The position numbers were made by a program, and so were the translations under genes. 64,000 bases of DNA from Mycolicibacterium fortuitum subsp. fortuitum (GTDB lineage Bacteria; Actinomycetota; Actinomycetes; Mycobacteriales; Mycobacteriaceae): the NCBI RefSeq assembly GCF_022179545.1, contig NZ_AP025518.1:4216001-4280000 (forward strand), in the 5' to 3' direction. This document shows, one piece after another, positions 35,796-47,504 of this stretch. Under the pieces are notes generated by a model. It had not been told where the DNA came from, did not search any database, and saw only the letters and a program-made list of their open reading frames with translations. Within the stretch, counting starts at the first letter, position 1, and the number at the start of each line of letters is the position of its first letter.

Positions 35796-36602
35796 TCAGG
35801 GAGCCAGTGCGACGATCCGCTCGGCCCGGCGCAGGACCGGCGCATCGACCATCAGACCGTCGTGCTGGAAGACGCCGCGTTCTCCTGCGACCCGATCGAG
35901 CACCGCGCGGGCCCAGGCGATCTGCTCATCGGTCGGTGCGTAGGCCGACCTGATGACCGCGACCTGGGTCGGATGGATCGCCACCTTGGCGTCGAATCCG
36001 ACCGCGACGGCATCGTCGGACTCGGCCCGCAGACCGTCGAGGTCCTTGATGTCGAGGTACACCGAATCCAGCGCCAGCTTGCCGTACGCCTTGGCGGCCA
36101 GCAGAGTCTGCGACCGCACGTGCTGGGCGACGTCGCGATAGGTGCCGTCGGGCCACCGATTGGCGGTACCACCGGTGACCGCGAACAGATCCTCGGCACC
36201 CCACATGACCGCGAAGGCGTTGTCGGGCTGCACCAGCTCCACCACGTTCAGCGCGGCCAGCGGGGTCTCGATCAGCACCACGACATCCAGCGGCGCCAGC
36301 GCCTTCACCTGTGCGGCGTGCTCGGACTTGGCCAGCATCACCGTGGTGTAGTCGGTGGCGGCGACCGCTTTCAGGTCCAGCTCGTGGTCGGCGGTGTCGG
36401 TCGGATTGACCCGGACCACGGTGCGGGTCGGATCGAGCGGAGTGTCGAGCAGCGCCTGCCGGGCGGCCGGGCGGTCCTTGGCCGCACAACCGTCCTCAAG
36501 ATCCAGAATCACCACATCGGCTGCCGCAGCGGCCTTTTCGAACCGCTCCGGGCGGTCGGCCGGGCAGAACAGCCAGCCCGGTCCGTTGTTCGCAAGTGTC
36601 AT
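35796..36602 (-). CDS. citE: CitE-type beta-hydroxyacyl-CoA lyase (Rv2498c-like)
   Basis: A 268-residue CitE-like lyase. Motifs are VVILDLEDGCAAKDRPAAR with the acidic metal ligand, VVRVNP, VVVLIETPLAALNVVELV, MWGAEDLFAVTGG and AIHPTQV. Its M. tuberculosis counterpart, Rv2498c, cleaves (S)-citramalyl-CoA, malyl-CoA and HMG-CoA, and thus serves itaconate breakdown and the last step of leucine catabolism. Its position between the MCC genes and bkdABC fits the leucine role. It starts with ATG at 36602, 25 bases after the MaoC-like gene. It is shorter than the 302-residue CitE-like enzyme at 18487. Confidence 0.93.
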   Translation of the reverse strand: MTLANNGPGWLFCPADRPERFEKAAAAADVVILDLEDGCAAKDRPAARQALLDTPLDPTRTVVRVNPTDTADHELDLKAVAATDYTTVMLAKSEHAAQVKALAPLDVVVLIETPLAALNVVELVQPDNAFAVMWGAEDLFAVTGGTANRWPDGTYRDVAQHVRSQTLLAAKAYGKLALDSVYLDIKDLDGLRAESDDAVAVGFDAKVAIHPTQVAVIRSAYAPTDEQIAWARAVLDRVAGERGVFQHDGLMVDAPVLRRAERIVALAP

Positions 36603-36627
36603 TTTGCTCCTCGCGTGCGCGGTGCCA

Positions 36628-37116
36628 TCAGGAGTCCCCCTCCGGGCGCATCCGCATCAGGGCCTTGCGGGTAGCGGTGGCCACGACGTCGCCATGCTGG
36701 TTGCGTCCGGTGTGCACGAACGTGACGATGCCCTCACCGGGACGGCTCTTGGATGCCCGCTTCTCGGTGACGACGGTCTCGGCGTAGAGCGTGTCGCCGT
36801 GAAACATCGGCTTGGGGAAGGCGATTTCGGAGAACCCGAGGTTGCCGACGGTAGTGCCCTGGGTGAGCTGGGAGACCGAGAGACCGACCAGCGTGGCCAG
36901 CGTGAACATCGAGTTCACCAGTCGCTGGTTGAACGGCGGCTGTTGCTCTGACCAGGCCGCATCGAGGTGTAGCGCCTGGGTGTTCATGGTGACCGCAGTG
37001 AACAGTGTGTTGTCGGCCTCTGTGATGGTGCGCCCCGGCCGGTGCAGGTAACGCACCCCGGTCTCGAACTCCTCGAACCAGAGCCCACGCTGTTCGATCA
37101 CTCGCTCCTCGGTCAT
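36628..37116 (-). CDS. MaoC-like hot-dog dehydratase (Rv2499c-like)
   Basis: A 162-residue MaoC-family enoyl-CoA hydratase. RTITEADNTLFTAVTMNTQALHLDAAW contains the D-x4-H type catalytic dyad region, and FPKPMFHGDTLYAETVV is the usual second strand motif. In the leucine pathway the expected job is hydration of methylglutaconyl-CoA to HMG-CoA, which the CitE lyase would then cleave. It overlaps fadE19 by ATGA (37113-37116). Confidence 0.9.
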   Translation of the reverse strand: MTEERVIEQRGLWFEEFETGVRYLHRPGRTITEADNTLFTAVTMNTQALHLDAAWSEQQPPFNQRLVNSMFTLATLVGLSVSQLTQGTTVGNLGFSEIAFPKPMFHGDTLYAETVVTEKRASKSRPGEGIVTFVHTGRNQHGDVVATATRKALMRMRPEGDS

Positions 37117-38276
37117 AGGCCGGCCTCCCGCGCGATCAGCATCAGCTGCACTTCGGTTGTCCCCTCGCCGATTTCGAGGATCTTGCTGTCCCGGTAATGG
37201 CGCGCCACCGGGTACTCGTTCATGAATCCGTAGCCGCCGAAGATCTGGGTGGCGTCGCGGGCGTTGTCCATCGCTGCCTCACTGGACACCAGCTTGGCCA
37301 CCGAAGCCGCCTTCTTGAACGGCTTGCCCGACAGCATGAGCGCGGCCGCGTCGTAGTAGGCGGCGCGTGCGGCGTGCGCTCGGGCCTCCATCCGGGCGAT
37401 CTTGAACGCGATGGCCTGGTACGTGCCGATGGCCGCGCCGAAGGCCTGACGTTCCTTGGCGTACTTGACGCATTCGTCCACACAGCCCTGCGCGACGCCG
37501 ACCGACAGTGCCGCGATGGCGATGCGGCCCTCGTCGAGGATGCGCAGGAAGTTGGCGTAGCCGCGACCACGCTCACCGAGCAGGTTCTCGGCGGGCACGC
37601 GGACGTCGTCGAAGCTCAACGGATGGGTGTCCGAGGCGTTCCAACCCACCTTGTTGTAGGCGGGTTCAGCGGTGAACCCTTCGATCGGCACCGGCACCAG
37701 GATCGAGGAGATCTCCTTCTTGCCGCCTTCACGTTCACCGGTCACCGCCGTGACGGTGACGAGCTTGGTGATGTCAGTGCCGGAGTTGGTGATGAACTGT
37801 TTGGAGCCGTTGATAATCCAAGTGTCACCGTCGAGTTTGGCGGTGGTCTTGGTGGCCCCGGCGTCACTGCCGCCACCGGCCTCGGTCAGGCCGAACGCGC
37901 CCAGCGCCTTGCCGCTGGCCAGCAGCGGCAGCCACTCTTCCTTCTGGGCGTCGTTGCCGAAGCGGTAGACCGGCATGGCGCCCAGCGAAACGCCGGCCTC
38001 CAGGGTGATGGCCACGCTCTGGTCGACCTTGCCCAGCTCCTCCAGGGCCAGACACAGCGCGAAGTAGTCGCCGCCCATGCCGCCGTGCTCCTCGGGGAAC
38101 GGCAGGCCGAACAGTCCCATGTCGGCCATCCCGTCGATGACCTCGTACGGGAACGAGTGTTCCTCATCGTGTTTGGCGGCCACCGGCGCGACGACGCTCT
38201 GGGCGAAGTCACGGACGGTCTTGGCCAGTTGCGCGTAGTGGTCCGGCAGGGTGCCGGTGGACAGAAAGTCCGTCAT
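37113..38276 (-). CDS. fadE19: Acyl-CoA dehydrogenase FadE19
   Basis: A 387-residue FAD-dependent acyl-CoA dehydrogenase. [19 protein letters not shown] and [14 protein letters not shown] bind [33 protein letters not shown] is the C-terminal signature, and the helix after [10 protein letters not shown] carries the region of the catalytic acid. It corresponds to Rv2500c. Place and partners suggest oxidation of isovaleryl-CoA or another branched short acyl-CoA made by the Bkd complex. It overlaps accA1 (ATGA at 38273-38276) and the MaoC gene, indicating one operon. Confidence 0.94.
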   Translation of the reverse strand: MTDFLSTGTLPDHYAQLAKTVRDFAQSVVAPVAAKHDEEHSFPYEVIDGMADMGLFGLPFPEEHGGMGGDYFALCLALEELGKVDQSVAITLEAGVSLGAMPVYRFGNDAQKEEWLPLLASGKALGAFGLTEAGGGSDAGATKTTAKLDGDTWIINGSKQFITNSGTDITKLVTVTAVTGEREGGKKEISSILVPVPIEGFTAEPAYNKVGWNASDTHPLSFDDVRVPAENLLGERGRGYANFLRILDEGRIAIAALSVGVAQGCVDECVKYAKERQAFGAAIGTYQAIAFKIARMEARAHAARAAYYDAAALMLSGKPFKKAASVAKLVSSEAAMDNARDATQIFGGYGFMNEYPVARHYRDSKILEIGEGTTEVQLMLIAREAGL

Positions 38277-40287
38277 TGCTCGTTCTCCTGTGTTGCAGCG
38301 GTAATCCGGGCCAGCGGCTGGCCCACCTTGACCTGGTCGCCGACGGCGACAAGTAGCTCGGCCACACCATCGGTGGGTGCGGTCAGGGCGTGCTCCATCT
38401 TCATCGCCTCGACGGTGACGACCATGGTTCCGGCGGTCACCTCGGTGCCGCTCGCAACGCCCACGGCGACCACCGATCCCGGCATGGGGCTGACGAGTTC
38501 GGCGTCACCGCTGTGCTCGTCGCCGGGGCGCACCGGCGCCTCGCGGACCTCCTCGACGAGGAAGCTGCGGCCGGCGCCGGCGAGCCAGAGCTGACCGACA
38601 CCTCCGCTCAGTTGGGTGGCGACCAGGTACTCGGCCCGGATCCCGTCGAGGGTGAGGGTGAACTGATCGTCGACGAAAGCCGCGCTGACGGTGTGCGTCT
38701 CACCGTTTTCGACAGTGGCGGAGGCCTGCTCGGGATTGCCGGTGAGGTACACGTGGTCGGTGCGCTCGCCGGCTCGCAACCGGAAGGCGGCCGGAGCGCG
38801 CTCGCCCACCCGCCAGCCCGTCGGCCGTGCCCACAGATCGTCGCCCGCCTCGGTCCAGTTGCTGATCCACTGGTAGGCCGCCGCGGCGATCAGCTCGGGA
38901 TCGCCGAGTGCCTGGGGCGCGAAATCCGGAGCCCGGCGGTCCAACAAGCCGGTGTCCAACCGGCCCGCCGCCACATCGGGATCCGCCAGCAAGAAACGCA
39001 GAAACTCGGTGTTGGTGGTCAGTCCCAGCACCGCGGTGTCGGCCAGGGCCCGGTCCAGCTTGTGCAACGCGGCGGTCCGGTCAGGCCCGTAGGCGATGAC
39101 CTTCGACAGCATCGGGTCGTAGTCGCTGCCCACGACGCTGCCTGCGACCAGGCCGGAATCCACGCGCACGCCGGGCCCACCGGGCTCGCGCAGTCCGAGC
39201 ACCGGGCCGCCGGTCGGCAGGAAGCCGTTGGCGGCATCCTCTGCGTAGACCCGCGCTTCCACCGCGTGGCCGGTCATGACGATGTCGTCCTGGCCGAGGC
39301 TGAGTTTGTCGCCGGCAGCGATCCTGATCTGCTGTTCCACCAGGTCGACCCCGGTGACCATTTCGGTGACCGGATGTTCCACCTGCAGCCGGGTGTTCAT
39401 CTCCATAAAGAAGAACTCGTCGGGCGCGTCGGCGGACACGATGAACTCCACCGTGCCGGCACCCGTGTAGTCGACACTACGCGCGGTGTCGCATGCGGCC
39501 GCCCCGATACGAGCCCGGGTGGCGGCGTCCAACAACGGCGAGGGCGCCTCCTCGATGACCTTCTGATGCCGACGTTGCAGACTGCATTCCCGCTCCCCCA
39601 GGTGAATCACATTGCCGTGACCGTCGGCGAGCACCTGGACCTCGATGTGACGGGGCCGCAATACGAACCGTTCCAGAAAGAGGGTGTCGTCGCCGAATGC
39701 GGCAGCTGCCTCTCGGCGTGCACTCACCAACGCCGCCGGAAGATCGGCGGCCTGCTCCACCACCCGCATACCCTTGCCACCACCGCCCGCGGACGGCTTG
39801 ACCAGGACCGGGAAACCGACCTCGGGCGCGCCCGCGATCAACTCCTCATCGGTGAGGCCAGGACGTGAGATACCCGGCACGACAGGTACGCCGAACGCCG
39901 ACACCGCGGCCTTGGCCGCGATCTTGTCGCCCATTGTGGCGATCGAGGAGGCCGGCGGGCCGATGAACACGATGCCCGCGGCCTGCAGCGCGGCTGCGAA
40001 CTCGGCGTTCTCCGAAAGGAATCCGTATCCGGGATGAACGGCCTGCGCGCCGGTGCGCTGCGCGGCGGAGACCACCGCGTCGATGTCGAGATAGCTCTGC
40101 CGGGCCGCAGCCGGCCCGATCCGGACAGCCACGTCCGCCTCGAAGACATGGCGCGCTCCCGCGTCGGCGTCGCTGAAGACAGCCACCGACCGGATGCCCA
40201 TGGCCCGCAGGGTGCGGATCACCCGCACCGCGATCTCGCCGCGGTTGGCGACGAGGACTGTGTGGAACATCGAGGTTGAAGTCATCA

Positions 40288-40288
<1 letters not shown>
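38273..40288 (-). CDS. accA1: Methylcrotonyl-CoA carboxylase biotin subunit AccA1
   Basis: A 671-residue alpha subunit. The N-terminal biotin carboxylase begins [20 protein letters not shown], has the ATP-grasp loop [15 protein letters not shown] and the [14 protein letters not shown] motif. The C-terminal biotinyl domain has EAMKMEHAL. It corresponds to Rv2501c, which with AccD1 forms the 3-methylcrotonyl-CoA carboxylase of leucine catabolism. Three overlapping starts exist (GTG 40291, ATG 40288, ATG 40285). ATG 40288 overlaps the accD1 TGA and is used here. A further ATG at 40270 begins directly before [13 protein letters not shown]. Confidence 0.95.
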
Positions 40289-41885
<1,597 letters not shown>

Positions 41886-41911
41886 CTGAGTTGTCTACCC
41901 CCGGAGGCGGC

Positions 41912-42505
41912 ATGTCCGACAGCGCCGTGACCCGTCGCAGCAAGGCAAAGTCCGACCGACGCAGTCAATTGATCGCTGCGGCCGAACGACTCATCGCCGA
42001 ACGCGGTTATCTCGCAGTGCGACTGGAGGACATCTGCTCGGCGGTCGGCATCTCCGGACCTGCCATCTATCGCCATTTCCCCAACAAGGAAGCGCTGCTC
42101 GTCGAACTGCTCGTCGGAATCAGCACCCGACTACTCGCCGGAGCACAGCGCGTCACCGCTGCAACCGAGGATCCCGCCGAATCTCTGAACGGCCTGGTGG
42201 ACTTCCATCTCGACTTCGTCTTCGGCGAGCCCGACCTGATCCGCATCCAGGACCGCGACCTGGCTCATCTGCCCGACGCCGCCAGACGGCAGGTGCGACG
42301 GTCCCAGCGGCAGTATGTCGAGATCTGGGTGGCGGTCCTGACACAGCTCACCCCTGACCTCGCCGAGGAGGACGCCCGGGTGATGGCGCATGCGGTGTTC
42401 GGTCTGCTCAATTCCACCCCGTACAGCGCGAGACCGGCTGTTCCCAAGACGCATTCACGCGCTCTGCTGCGCCGGATGACGCTGGCGGCGCTCACCGCCA
42501 GTTAG
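41912..42505 (+). CDS. bkaR: TetR-family repressor BkaR
   Basis: A 197-residue TetR regulator. The N-terminal helix-turn-helix is SQLIAAAERLIAERGYLAVRLEDICSAVGISGPAIYRHFPNKEALL. It corresponds to M. tuberculosis Rv2506, described as BkaR, a repressor of the branched-chain keto-acid operon. ATG at 41912 is chosen for the GGAGG just upstream; the TTG at 41891 is part of the operator edge. It probably binds the inverted repeat at 41847-41885 and is released by a pathway CoA intermediate. It overlaps the convergent S9 peptidase stop by four bases. Confidence 0.93.
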   Translation: MSDSAVTRRSKAKSDRRSQLIAAAERLIAERGYLAVRLEDICSAVGISGPAIYRHFPNKEALLVELLVGISTRLLAGAQRVTAATEDPAESLNGLVDFHLDFVFGEPDLIRIQDRDLAHLPDAARRQVRRSQRQYVEIWVAVLTQLTPDLAEEDARVMAHAVFGLLNSTPYSARPAVPKTHSRALLRRMTLAALTAS

Positions 42506-44361
42506 ACGCCGAAAGCCTTGGACAGCCATCGGGTCGCCGCATCGACCAGTGCCGCGCGGTTCTCCCGCTTGACGATCTCATGGCCGTCGTCTTCGAAGAT
42601 CAGCAGTTCAGCGGTGCGGCCCAGAGCCGTGAGCGCGTCGTACATCTGACGCGACTCGTCGGGCAACACATTGGTGTCGTTGCCGCCGTGCACCAACAAC
42701 AACGGCGCGATCACCTGATCCGCCCGTGGCAGGGGCGAAAGGCGTTCCAGCAGATCGCGATCCGCGACCGGATGGCCGTATTCCGGGTACGACGCCGCGG
42801 CGATCCACGGCTCGGTGGTGTGGTAGAAGCTGTTCAGATCGCTCATTCCGCAGATGCTGATACCGGCCACGAACAGCTCCGGATGAAAAGCCAGCGCCGC
42901 CTGCGTCAGGTAGCCCCCGTACGACCAGCCGGTGCAGGCCAGCCGGTCGGCCGGAGCGATGCCCTTCTCGACCAGATACTTCGCACAATCGGCGACATCA
43001 TCGATCGCGGCGAACCGCAACTCTTTGTCATCAGCGTGCACGAACGCCCGGCCGAAGCCACCCGAGCCGCGCACATTCGGCGTCAGCACCGCGAAACCCG
43101 CCTCCAGCAGCGCCGGAAAGATCTCGTTGTACTCGGGCCGCGCCTGGCCCTCCGGACCTCCGTGCAGAAACATCACCGCGCCGACCACCTCGTCCTGCGG
43201 CCGGTACAGCCACCCCGTCAGTTCGAGGCCGTCGCGCGCGACGATCCGCTCCAGCGTCGGCAAGGAAGTGAGCGGCCCACGGCTGGGTTCGCGGTCGATC
43301 CGCTCCCACTCCAGGGACCGCGGATCGACGAGTTCGACGGTGCGCGGCAGCGACGGCCCCTGTACGGTCACCGCCACCATGGACCCGCCGGCGCTGATGC
43401 TCAGCTCACCGGCAACGGGGCCAGGCAGCGGGATCGGCGCCGACAGCGTCTCGTCGGCATACTCCAGGATCTGTAATTCGCTGCGGCCGTCGATGTTCCA
43501 CAACAACGCGACGGTGGACAGGTCGTCGCTCACCACGAACTCGTCGAGTTCGTAGCCGGGCCGCTCGGCGACGACGTGGTAGGTCACGCCCTCAGCCGTG
43601 ACGGTGACCTCCAGCAGGCGGGCATGCGCGGCGCCGTTGTCACTGCGGATCAGAGCCCGCACAAAGCCTTCCGTACTACCAGGCCCGTAGGTACTCGCCG
43701 GGTAGTACAACGCTGTCTCGCCATCGAACCCGCTGCGCAGCCGTCGGGGCGTGTGATCGTCGAGAATCACACCGAAATCAGTGACCGAGCCGGGATCCGA
43801 TGGCAGCAAGGCGATTTCGGTGAGCCCCCACAGCATGATGAGCTCCTGATATCCACGCGGACCGACCCGCACCAGTGCAGCGCCGGCCCACGCATCGACC
43901 AGTCTGCCGCCCGAGCGCCGGTCGAGCACCAGCGTGTCACCGGTACCCGGATCGATGAGACACGAGCTACCGACGCCGTCCTGTCCGGTGAGGATCGCCG
44001 CGACCTTGGTGCCGTCCCAACTGATCAACTCTGCCGTGCCTTCGGCGTCGGGCGGCCAGTAGTCGATCCGACGGGCGTCGCGGTCGTCGGGATCGGTGGT
44101 CACCACCCAGATCTGACTGCGGGTTCCGCCCTCGGGGGCCACCTCGCACGCCAGCCAGTGGCCGTCGGCCGAATGCATGACTTTCGTCACGGGCCCGACC
44201 ACGGGCAGCTCGACATCACGGGACGAACTGGCCCGCCACCCGCGCAGGAAGCGCTGCACCGCGCGCGGATAGCCGCCGTCGTCAACCAGGTGGGCAAATG
44301 CCGTCGCATCCGGTGACAACGACGCGCCGTAGTTCACCCGCACATGCCGATCTGCGGCCAC
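42502..44361 (-). CDS. S9-family (prolyl oligopeptidase-like) serine peptidase or acyl-peptide hydrolase
   Basis: A 619-residue protein. An N-terminal beta-propeller-like half is followed by an alpha/beta hydrolase domain from about residue 370. The catalytic Ser is in CTGWSYGGYLT, the Asp in VHGGNDTNVLPDES and the His in EDDGHEIVKRENR. No signal peptide is seen, so it is cytosolic. The substrate is unknown; it may trim N-acylated peptides. GTG at 44361 is chosen for the ACAGGAGGACG immediately before it; ATG at 44400 is in frame upstream. Confidence 0.87.
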   Translation of the reverse strand: MAADRHVRVNYGASLSPDATAFAHLVDDGGYPRAVQRFLRGWRASSSRDVELPVVGPVTKVMHSADGHWLACEVAPEGGTRSQIWVVTTDPDDRDARRIDYWPPDAEGTAELISWDGTKVAAILTGQDGVGSSCLIDPGTGDTLVLDRRSGGRLVDAWAGAALVRVGPRGYQELIMLWGLTEIALLPSDPGSVTDFGVILDDHTPRRLRSGFDGETALYYPASTYGPGSTEGFVRALIRSDNGAAHARLLEVTVTAEGVTYHVVAERPGYELDEFVVSDDLSTVALLWNIDGRSELQILEYADETLSAPIPLPGPVAGELSISAGGSMVAVTVQGPSLPRTVELVDPRSLEWERIDREPSRGPLTSLPTLERIVARDGLELTGWLYRPQDEVVGAVMFLHGGPEGQARPEYNEIFPALLEAGFAVLTPNVRGSGGFGRAFVHADDKELRFAAIDDVADCAKYLVEKGIAPADRLACTGWSYGGYLTQAALAFHPELFVAGISICGMSDLNSFYHTTEPWIAAASYPEYGHPVADRDLLERLSPLPRADQVIAPLLLVHGGNDTNVLPDESRQMYDALTALGRTAELLIFEDDGHEIVKRENRAALVDAATRWLSKAFGV

Positions 44362-44484
44362 GTCGCGTCCTCCTGTCACTCGCGCAGTCCTCTCCAGCAT
44401 CTCTCATCGCCATTCGATCGCCCGGGACCTCGGCCGCAGCAGACTGAGCATCCGCACAGGTACCCTCGCAGCCATGAGGTGGGC

Positions 44485-45258
44485 ATGACCGATTCACCAC
44501 GCCGCGACGGGTCCGAGCCGACCCAATCGTTCGGTAGCGGCTACCCCGTGGACTATCCAGATCCGGCGTACTCGAACCAGCCGCCGTATCAGAGCGTGTA
44601 CCCCGCGGTGCCCGCTCCGCCACCGCAGGCCAATCCCACCCAACAGCTGCCGCCGTCTTACCCTCCCTACGGATACGACGCGGGCGCAACCGGCCAGTAC
44701 GGGGCAGGCTCCCCACCACCCCCGGATGCACCCACGCCACCGGAACCCGATGGCCACGAACCGCGGCTGTGGCTGTGGATCCTGGCCGCGGTGGCGGTAC
44801 TGGTGGCATTGGGCCTCGTCATCGCGTTGGTGATCGCCAACGGGTCCAGCCAGGAGACCGTGGTCGCGCCACAGCCGGTCACTCCCCAGCCCAGCTTCAG
44901 CACGTCGCCGAAGCCCAGCACCACGACCTCGCGGGCGCCTCGGCCCATCCCGGCCCCGACCACCGCCCCGCCCACCGAGACCAGCCCTGGGCCCACCGAG
45001 ACCGTCACCTACGAGGTCACCGGCGAGGGCCGGGCCATCAACATCACCTACCTGGACACCGGCAACATGCTCCAGACCGAATTCAACGTGCCGCTGCCTT
45101 GGAGCAAGCAGGTCGAGCTCACGGCTCCAGCGACCGAGACCGCCAGCGTGAGCGTCGTGAACTTCGGGCCGGACGTGGCCTGCACCGTCTCCGTCAACGG
45201 CGTGCAAACCCAACACCGCACCGGCACGGGCATCACGATCTGCGTCGGTACTCCCTGA
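44485..45258 (+). CDS. MmpS-like membrane protein with Pro-rich cytoplasmic N-terminus (Rv2507-like)
   Basis: A 257-residue single-pass membrane protein. A Pro/Tyr/Gln-rich cytoplasmic part of about 95 residues is followed by one helix (LWLWILAAVAVLVALGLVIALVI) and a Ser/Thr/Pro linker. It ends in an MmpS-like domain (VTYEVTGEGRAINITYLDTGNMLQTEFNVPLPWSKQVEL, then two Cys in VACTVSVNG and TICVG). Place and length match Rv2507. MmpS proteins assist MmpL lipid transporters, but no mmpL is adjacent here. ATG at 44485 has GAGG just upstream. Confidence 0.87.
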   Translation: MTDSPRRDGSEPTQSFGSGYPVDYPDPAYSNQPPYQSVYPAVPAPPPQANPTQQLPPSYPPYGYDAGATGQYGAGSPPPPDAPTPPEPDGHEPRLWLWILAAVAVLVALGLVIALVIANGSSQETVVAPQPVTPQPSFSTSPKPSTTTSRAPRPIPAPTTAPPTETSPGPTETVTYEVTGEGRAINITYLDTGNMLQTEFNVPLPWSKQVELTAPATETASVSVVNFGPDVACTVSVNGVQTQHRTGTGITICVGTP

Positions 45259-45268
45259 CCCCGTCGGG

Positions 45269-46576
45269 TCAGGAAGCCGTCACCGGACGACCGGGCGTCC
45301 GGTCGGGTACCCGCACCGCCAACATGCCGACCAGGCCCACGGCGAGCACCAGCACCAGGCCGCCCATCCCGGCACGGTCGGCACCGAAGAGGTCGATGAA
45401 CGTGAAGAACAACCACGGCGCCAGGAACGACGCCGCGCGTCCGACGGTGGTGTAGAGCCCGAACGCCACGCCCTCCTTGCCGTCCGCGGTGATCCGCAAC
45501 ATCAGGTTGCGTGCCGCGGACAGCGTGGGCCCGATGAACAGGCACAACAGCAGGCCGCAGACCCAGAAGGCGACCGGCCCCGACAGGACCAGCAGGGCCA
45601 ACCCCACCACGATCAGGCACACCAGCGCCCAGACGATGACGGGTTTGGAACCCACCCGGTCGTCGAGCATCCCGCCCGCCACCGCGCCGAACGCGGCGAT
45701 CACACAGGCACTGATGCCGAACAGCAGCACGTCGGCCTGGGAGATGCCGTAGACGTTGACGCCCAGGACCGCGCCGAACGCGAAAACCCCGGCCAGCCCG
45801 TCGCGGAACACCGCACTGGCCAACAGGTAGTAGACGACGTTGTGGTCGCGCTCCCACTCGCTGCGGATCTCGGTCCACAGCTTCCGGTACGCACCGAAGA
45901 AACCCACCCGCTCGACCGGCGGCGCATCTGTCACCCGAGGCACCATCACGAATATCGGCAGCGCGAACAACACGAACCAGACCGCGGTGAGCAGCATCAC
46001 CGCCCGCACGTTCTGCCCGTCCTGGATCGGAATGCCCAGCAGCCCACGGGTATCGCCGTCACCGGCGATGAACCCGACGTAGGCGAGCAGGAGCAGCACC
46101 ACGCTGCCGCCGTAACCCAGGGCCAGGCCCAGCCCGGAGATCCGCCCGGACGTCTCCGGGGTGGACAGCTGCCGCAGCATGGCGTTGTAGGGCACCGTGG
46201 CGAGCTCATTGCAGGCCGCTGTACACGCCAGCAGCACGAGCCCCGGCATCAGAAAGCGGTGGTCGTCGCGGATCAGGCTCATCGCCGACGTCAGCAGCAC
46301 GGCTGCGCCGGTCATCACGGCCAGCACCCGACGCCGCCGCTGCGGCGCATCGACCCAGATACCGGTAACCGGCGCCAGCAGGGCCACGGTGAGGCCGGCG
46401 ACCGTCATGGCCCGGCCCAGCCAGCTGGCCGGGGTGGTGTCCCCCGGAAGGCCCGCGCCGACGCTGCCGGTCAGGTACACCGAGAAGACGAATGTGACGA
46501 CGATGGCGTTGAGTCCCGTCGCACCGCAGTCCCACAATGCCCACGCGAGCACCCTCGCCCGGCCGGGGTTAGTCAT
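45269..46576 (-). CDS. Major facilitator superfamily transporter, UMF1/Atg22-like (Rv2508c-like)
   Basis: A 435-residue protein with about 12 hydrophobic helices. The N-terminal WALWDCGATGLNAIVVTFVFSVYL is typical of the UMF1/Atg22-related MFS branch. GMLDDRVGSKPVI matches the intracellular loop signature between helices. The position between the MmpS-like gene and cmrA is the same as Rv2508c. The substrate is unknown. ATG at 46576 is used; 43 bases separate it from the divergent cmrA. Confidence 0.88.
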   Translation of the reverse strand: MTNPGRARVLAWALWDCGATGLNAIVVTFVFSVYLTGSVGAGLPGDTTPASWLGRAMTVAGLTVALLAPVTGIWVDAPQRRRRVLAVMTGAAVLLTSAMSLIRDDHRFLMPGLVLLACTAACNELATVPYNAMLRQLSTPETSGRISGLGLALGYGGSVVLLLLAYVGFIAGDGDTRGLLGIPIQDGQNVRAVMLLTAVWFVLFALPIFVMVPRVTDAPPVERVGFFGAYRKLWTEIRSEWERDHNVVYYLLASAVFRDGLAGVFAFGAVLGVNVYGISQADVLLFGISACVIAAFGAVAGGMLDDRVGSKPVIVWALVCLIVVGLALLVLSGPVAFWVCGLLLCLFIGPTLSAARNLMLRITADGKEGVAFGLYTTVGRAASFLAPWLFFTFIDLFGADRAGMGGLVLVLAVGLVGMLAVRVPDRTPGRPVTAS

Positions 46577-46619
46577 GACCGACACCCTATGGGTTCGGGC
46601 TCCTTCTAGGATTGGCCGC

Positions 46620-47426
46620 ATGCCAGTACCCGCACCCAGTCCGGATGCCCGTGCCGTCGTCACCGGCGCCTCTCAGAACATCGGCGAAGCGTTGGCCACC
46701 GAACTCGCCGCCCGCGGCCACCACCTGATCATCACCGCGCGTCGGGAGGATGTGCTGACGTCACTGGCGCAGCGCCTCACGGAGCGCTACGGCGTGACCG
46801 TGGAGGTGCGCGCCGTCGACCTCACCGACCCCGCGGCGCGTGCCGTCCTCTGCGACGAACTCGCCCAGCGCGAGATCTCGATCCTGTGCGCCAATGCGGG
46901 CACCGCCACCTTCGGGCCGGTCATCGACCTCGACCCGGAAGGCGAGAAGGCACAGGTACAGCTCAACGTCCTCGGCGTCCACGACCTCGTTCTGGCAGTG
47001 CTGCCAGGAATGGTCAAGCGCGGCTCCGGCGGGATCCTCACCTCCGGTTCGGCCGCCGGTAACTCACCGATACCCAACAACGCCACCTATGCCGCGTCCA
47101 AGGCATTCGCCAACACATTCAGCGAGTCGCTGCGCGGCGAACTCAAGGGCGCGGGCGTGCACGTCACCGTGCTGGCGCCGGGCCCGGTCCGCACCGAGCT
47201 GCCCGACGAGGCGGAGCAGTCCCTGGTCGAACGGCTGATCCCCGACTTCCTTTGGATCTCAACCGAATACACCGCCAAGCTGTCCCTGGACGGCCTGGAG
47301 AAGAACAAGATGCGCGTGGTGCCCGGCGTGACGTCCAAGGCCATGTCGATGGCCAGCGGCTACGCGCCGCGCGCCATCGTCACCCCGATCGTGGGTGCGG
47401 TCTACAAGAAGCTCGGCGGCGGCTAG
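46620..47426 (+). CDS. cmrA: Mycolate reductase CmrA (SDR), Rv2509-like
   Basis: A 268-residue short-chain dehydrogenase with AVVTGASQNIGEALATELAARG (NADP-binding), LCANAG, and the catalytic Ser and YAASK (TYAASKAFANTF). Length and neighbours match Rv2509. The corynebacterial orthologue CmrA reduces the 3-oxo group of the newly condensed mycolate, the last step of mycolic acid synthesis. It is expected at the cytosolic face of the membrane. The start ATG at 46620 directly follows the divergent spacer. Confidence 0.92.
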   Translation: MPVPAPSPDARAVVTGASQNIGEALATELAARGHHLIITARREDVLTSLAQRLTERYGVTVEVRAVDLTDPAARAVLCDELAQREISILCANAGTATFGPVIDLDPEGEKAQVQLNVLGVHDLVLAVLPGMVKRGSGGILTSGSAAGNSPIPNNATYAASKAFANTFSESLRGELKGAGVHVTVLAPGPVRTELPDEAEQSLVERLIPDFLWISTEYTAKLSLDGLEKNKMRVVPGVTSKAMSMASGYAPRAIVTPIVGAVYKKLGGG

Positions 47427-47438
47427 TTCTTCGGCGTC

Positions 47439-47493
47439 GAGTGGCCACTTATCGCACGCTTCAGCGTCGAGCCCGTGCAGTAAGTGGCCACTC
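47439..47493. repeat. Extragenic inverted repeat between convergent cmrA and the HerA-like gene
   Basis: Perfect 13-base arms (GAGTGGCCACTTA at 47439-47451, complement at 47481-47493) enclose a 29-base loop. The loop itself has a short inner stem (GCACG with CGTGC). The repeat fills most of the 78-base gap between two convergent stops. It may act as a bidirectional terminator, or belong to a dispersed palindromic family. Confidence 0.75.
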
Positions 47494-47504
47494 GCGTCCA
47501 GATA

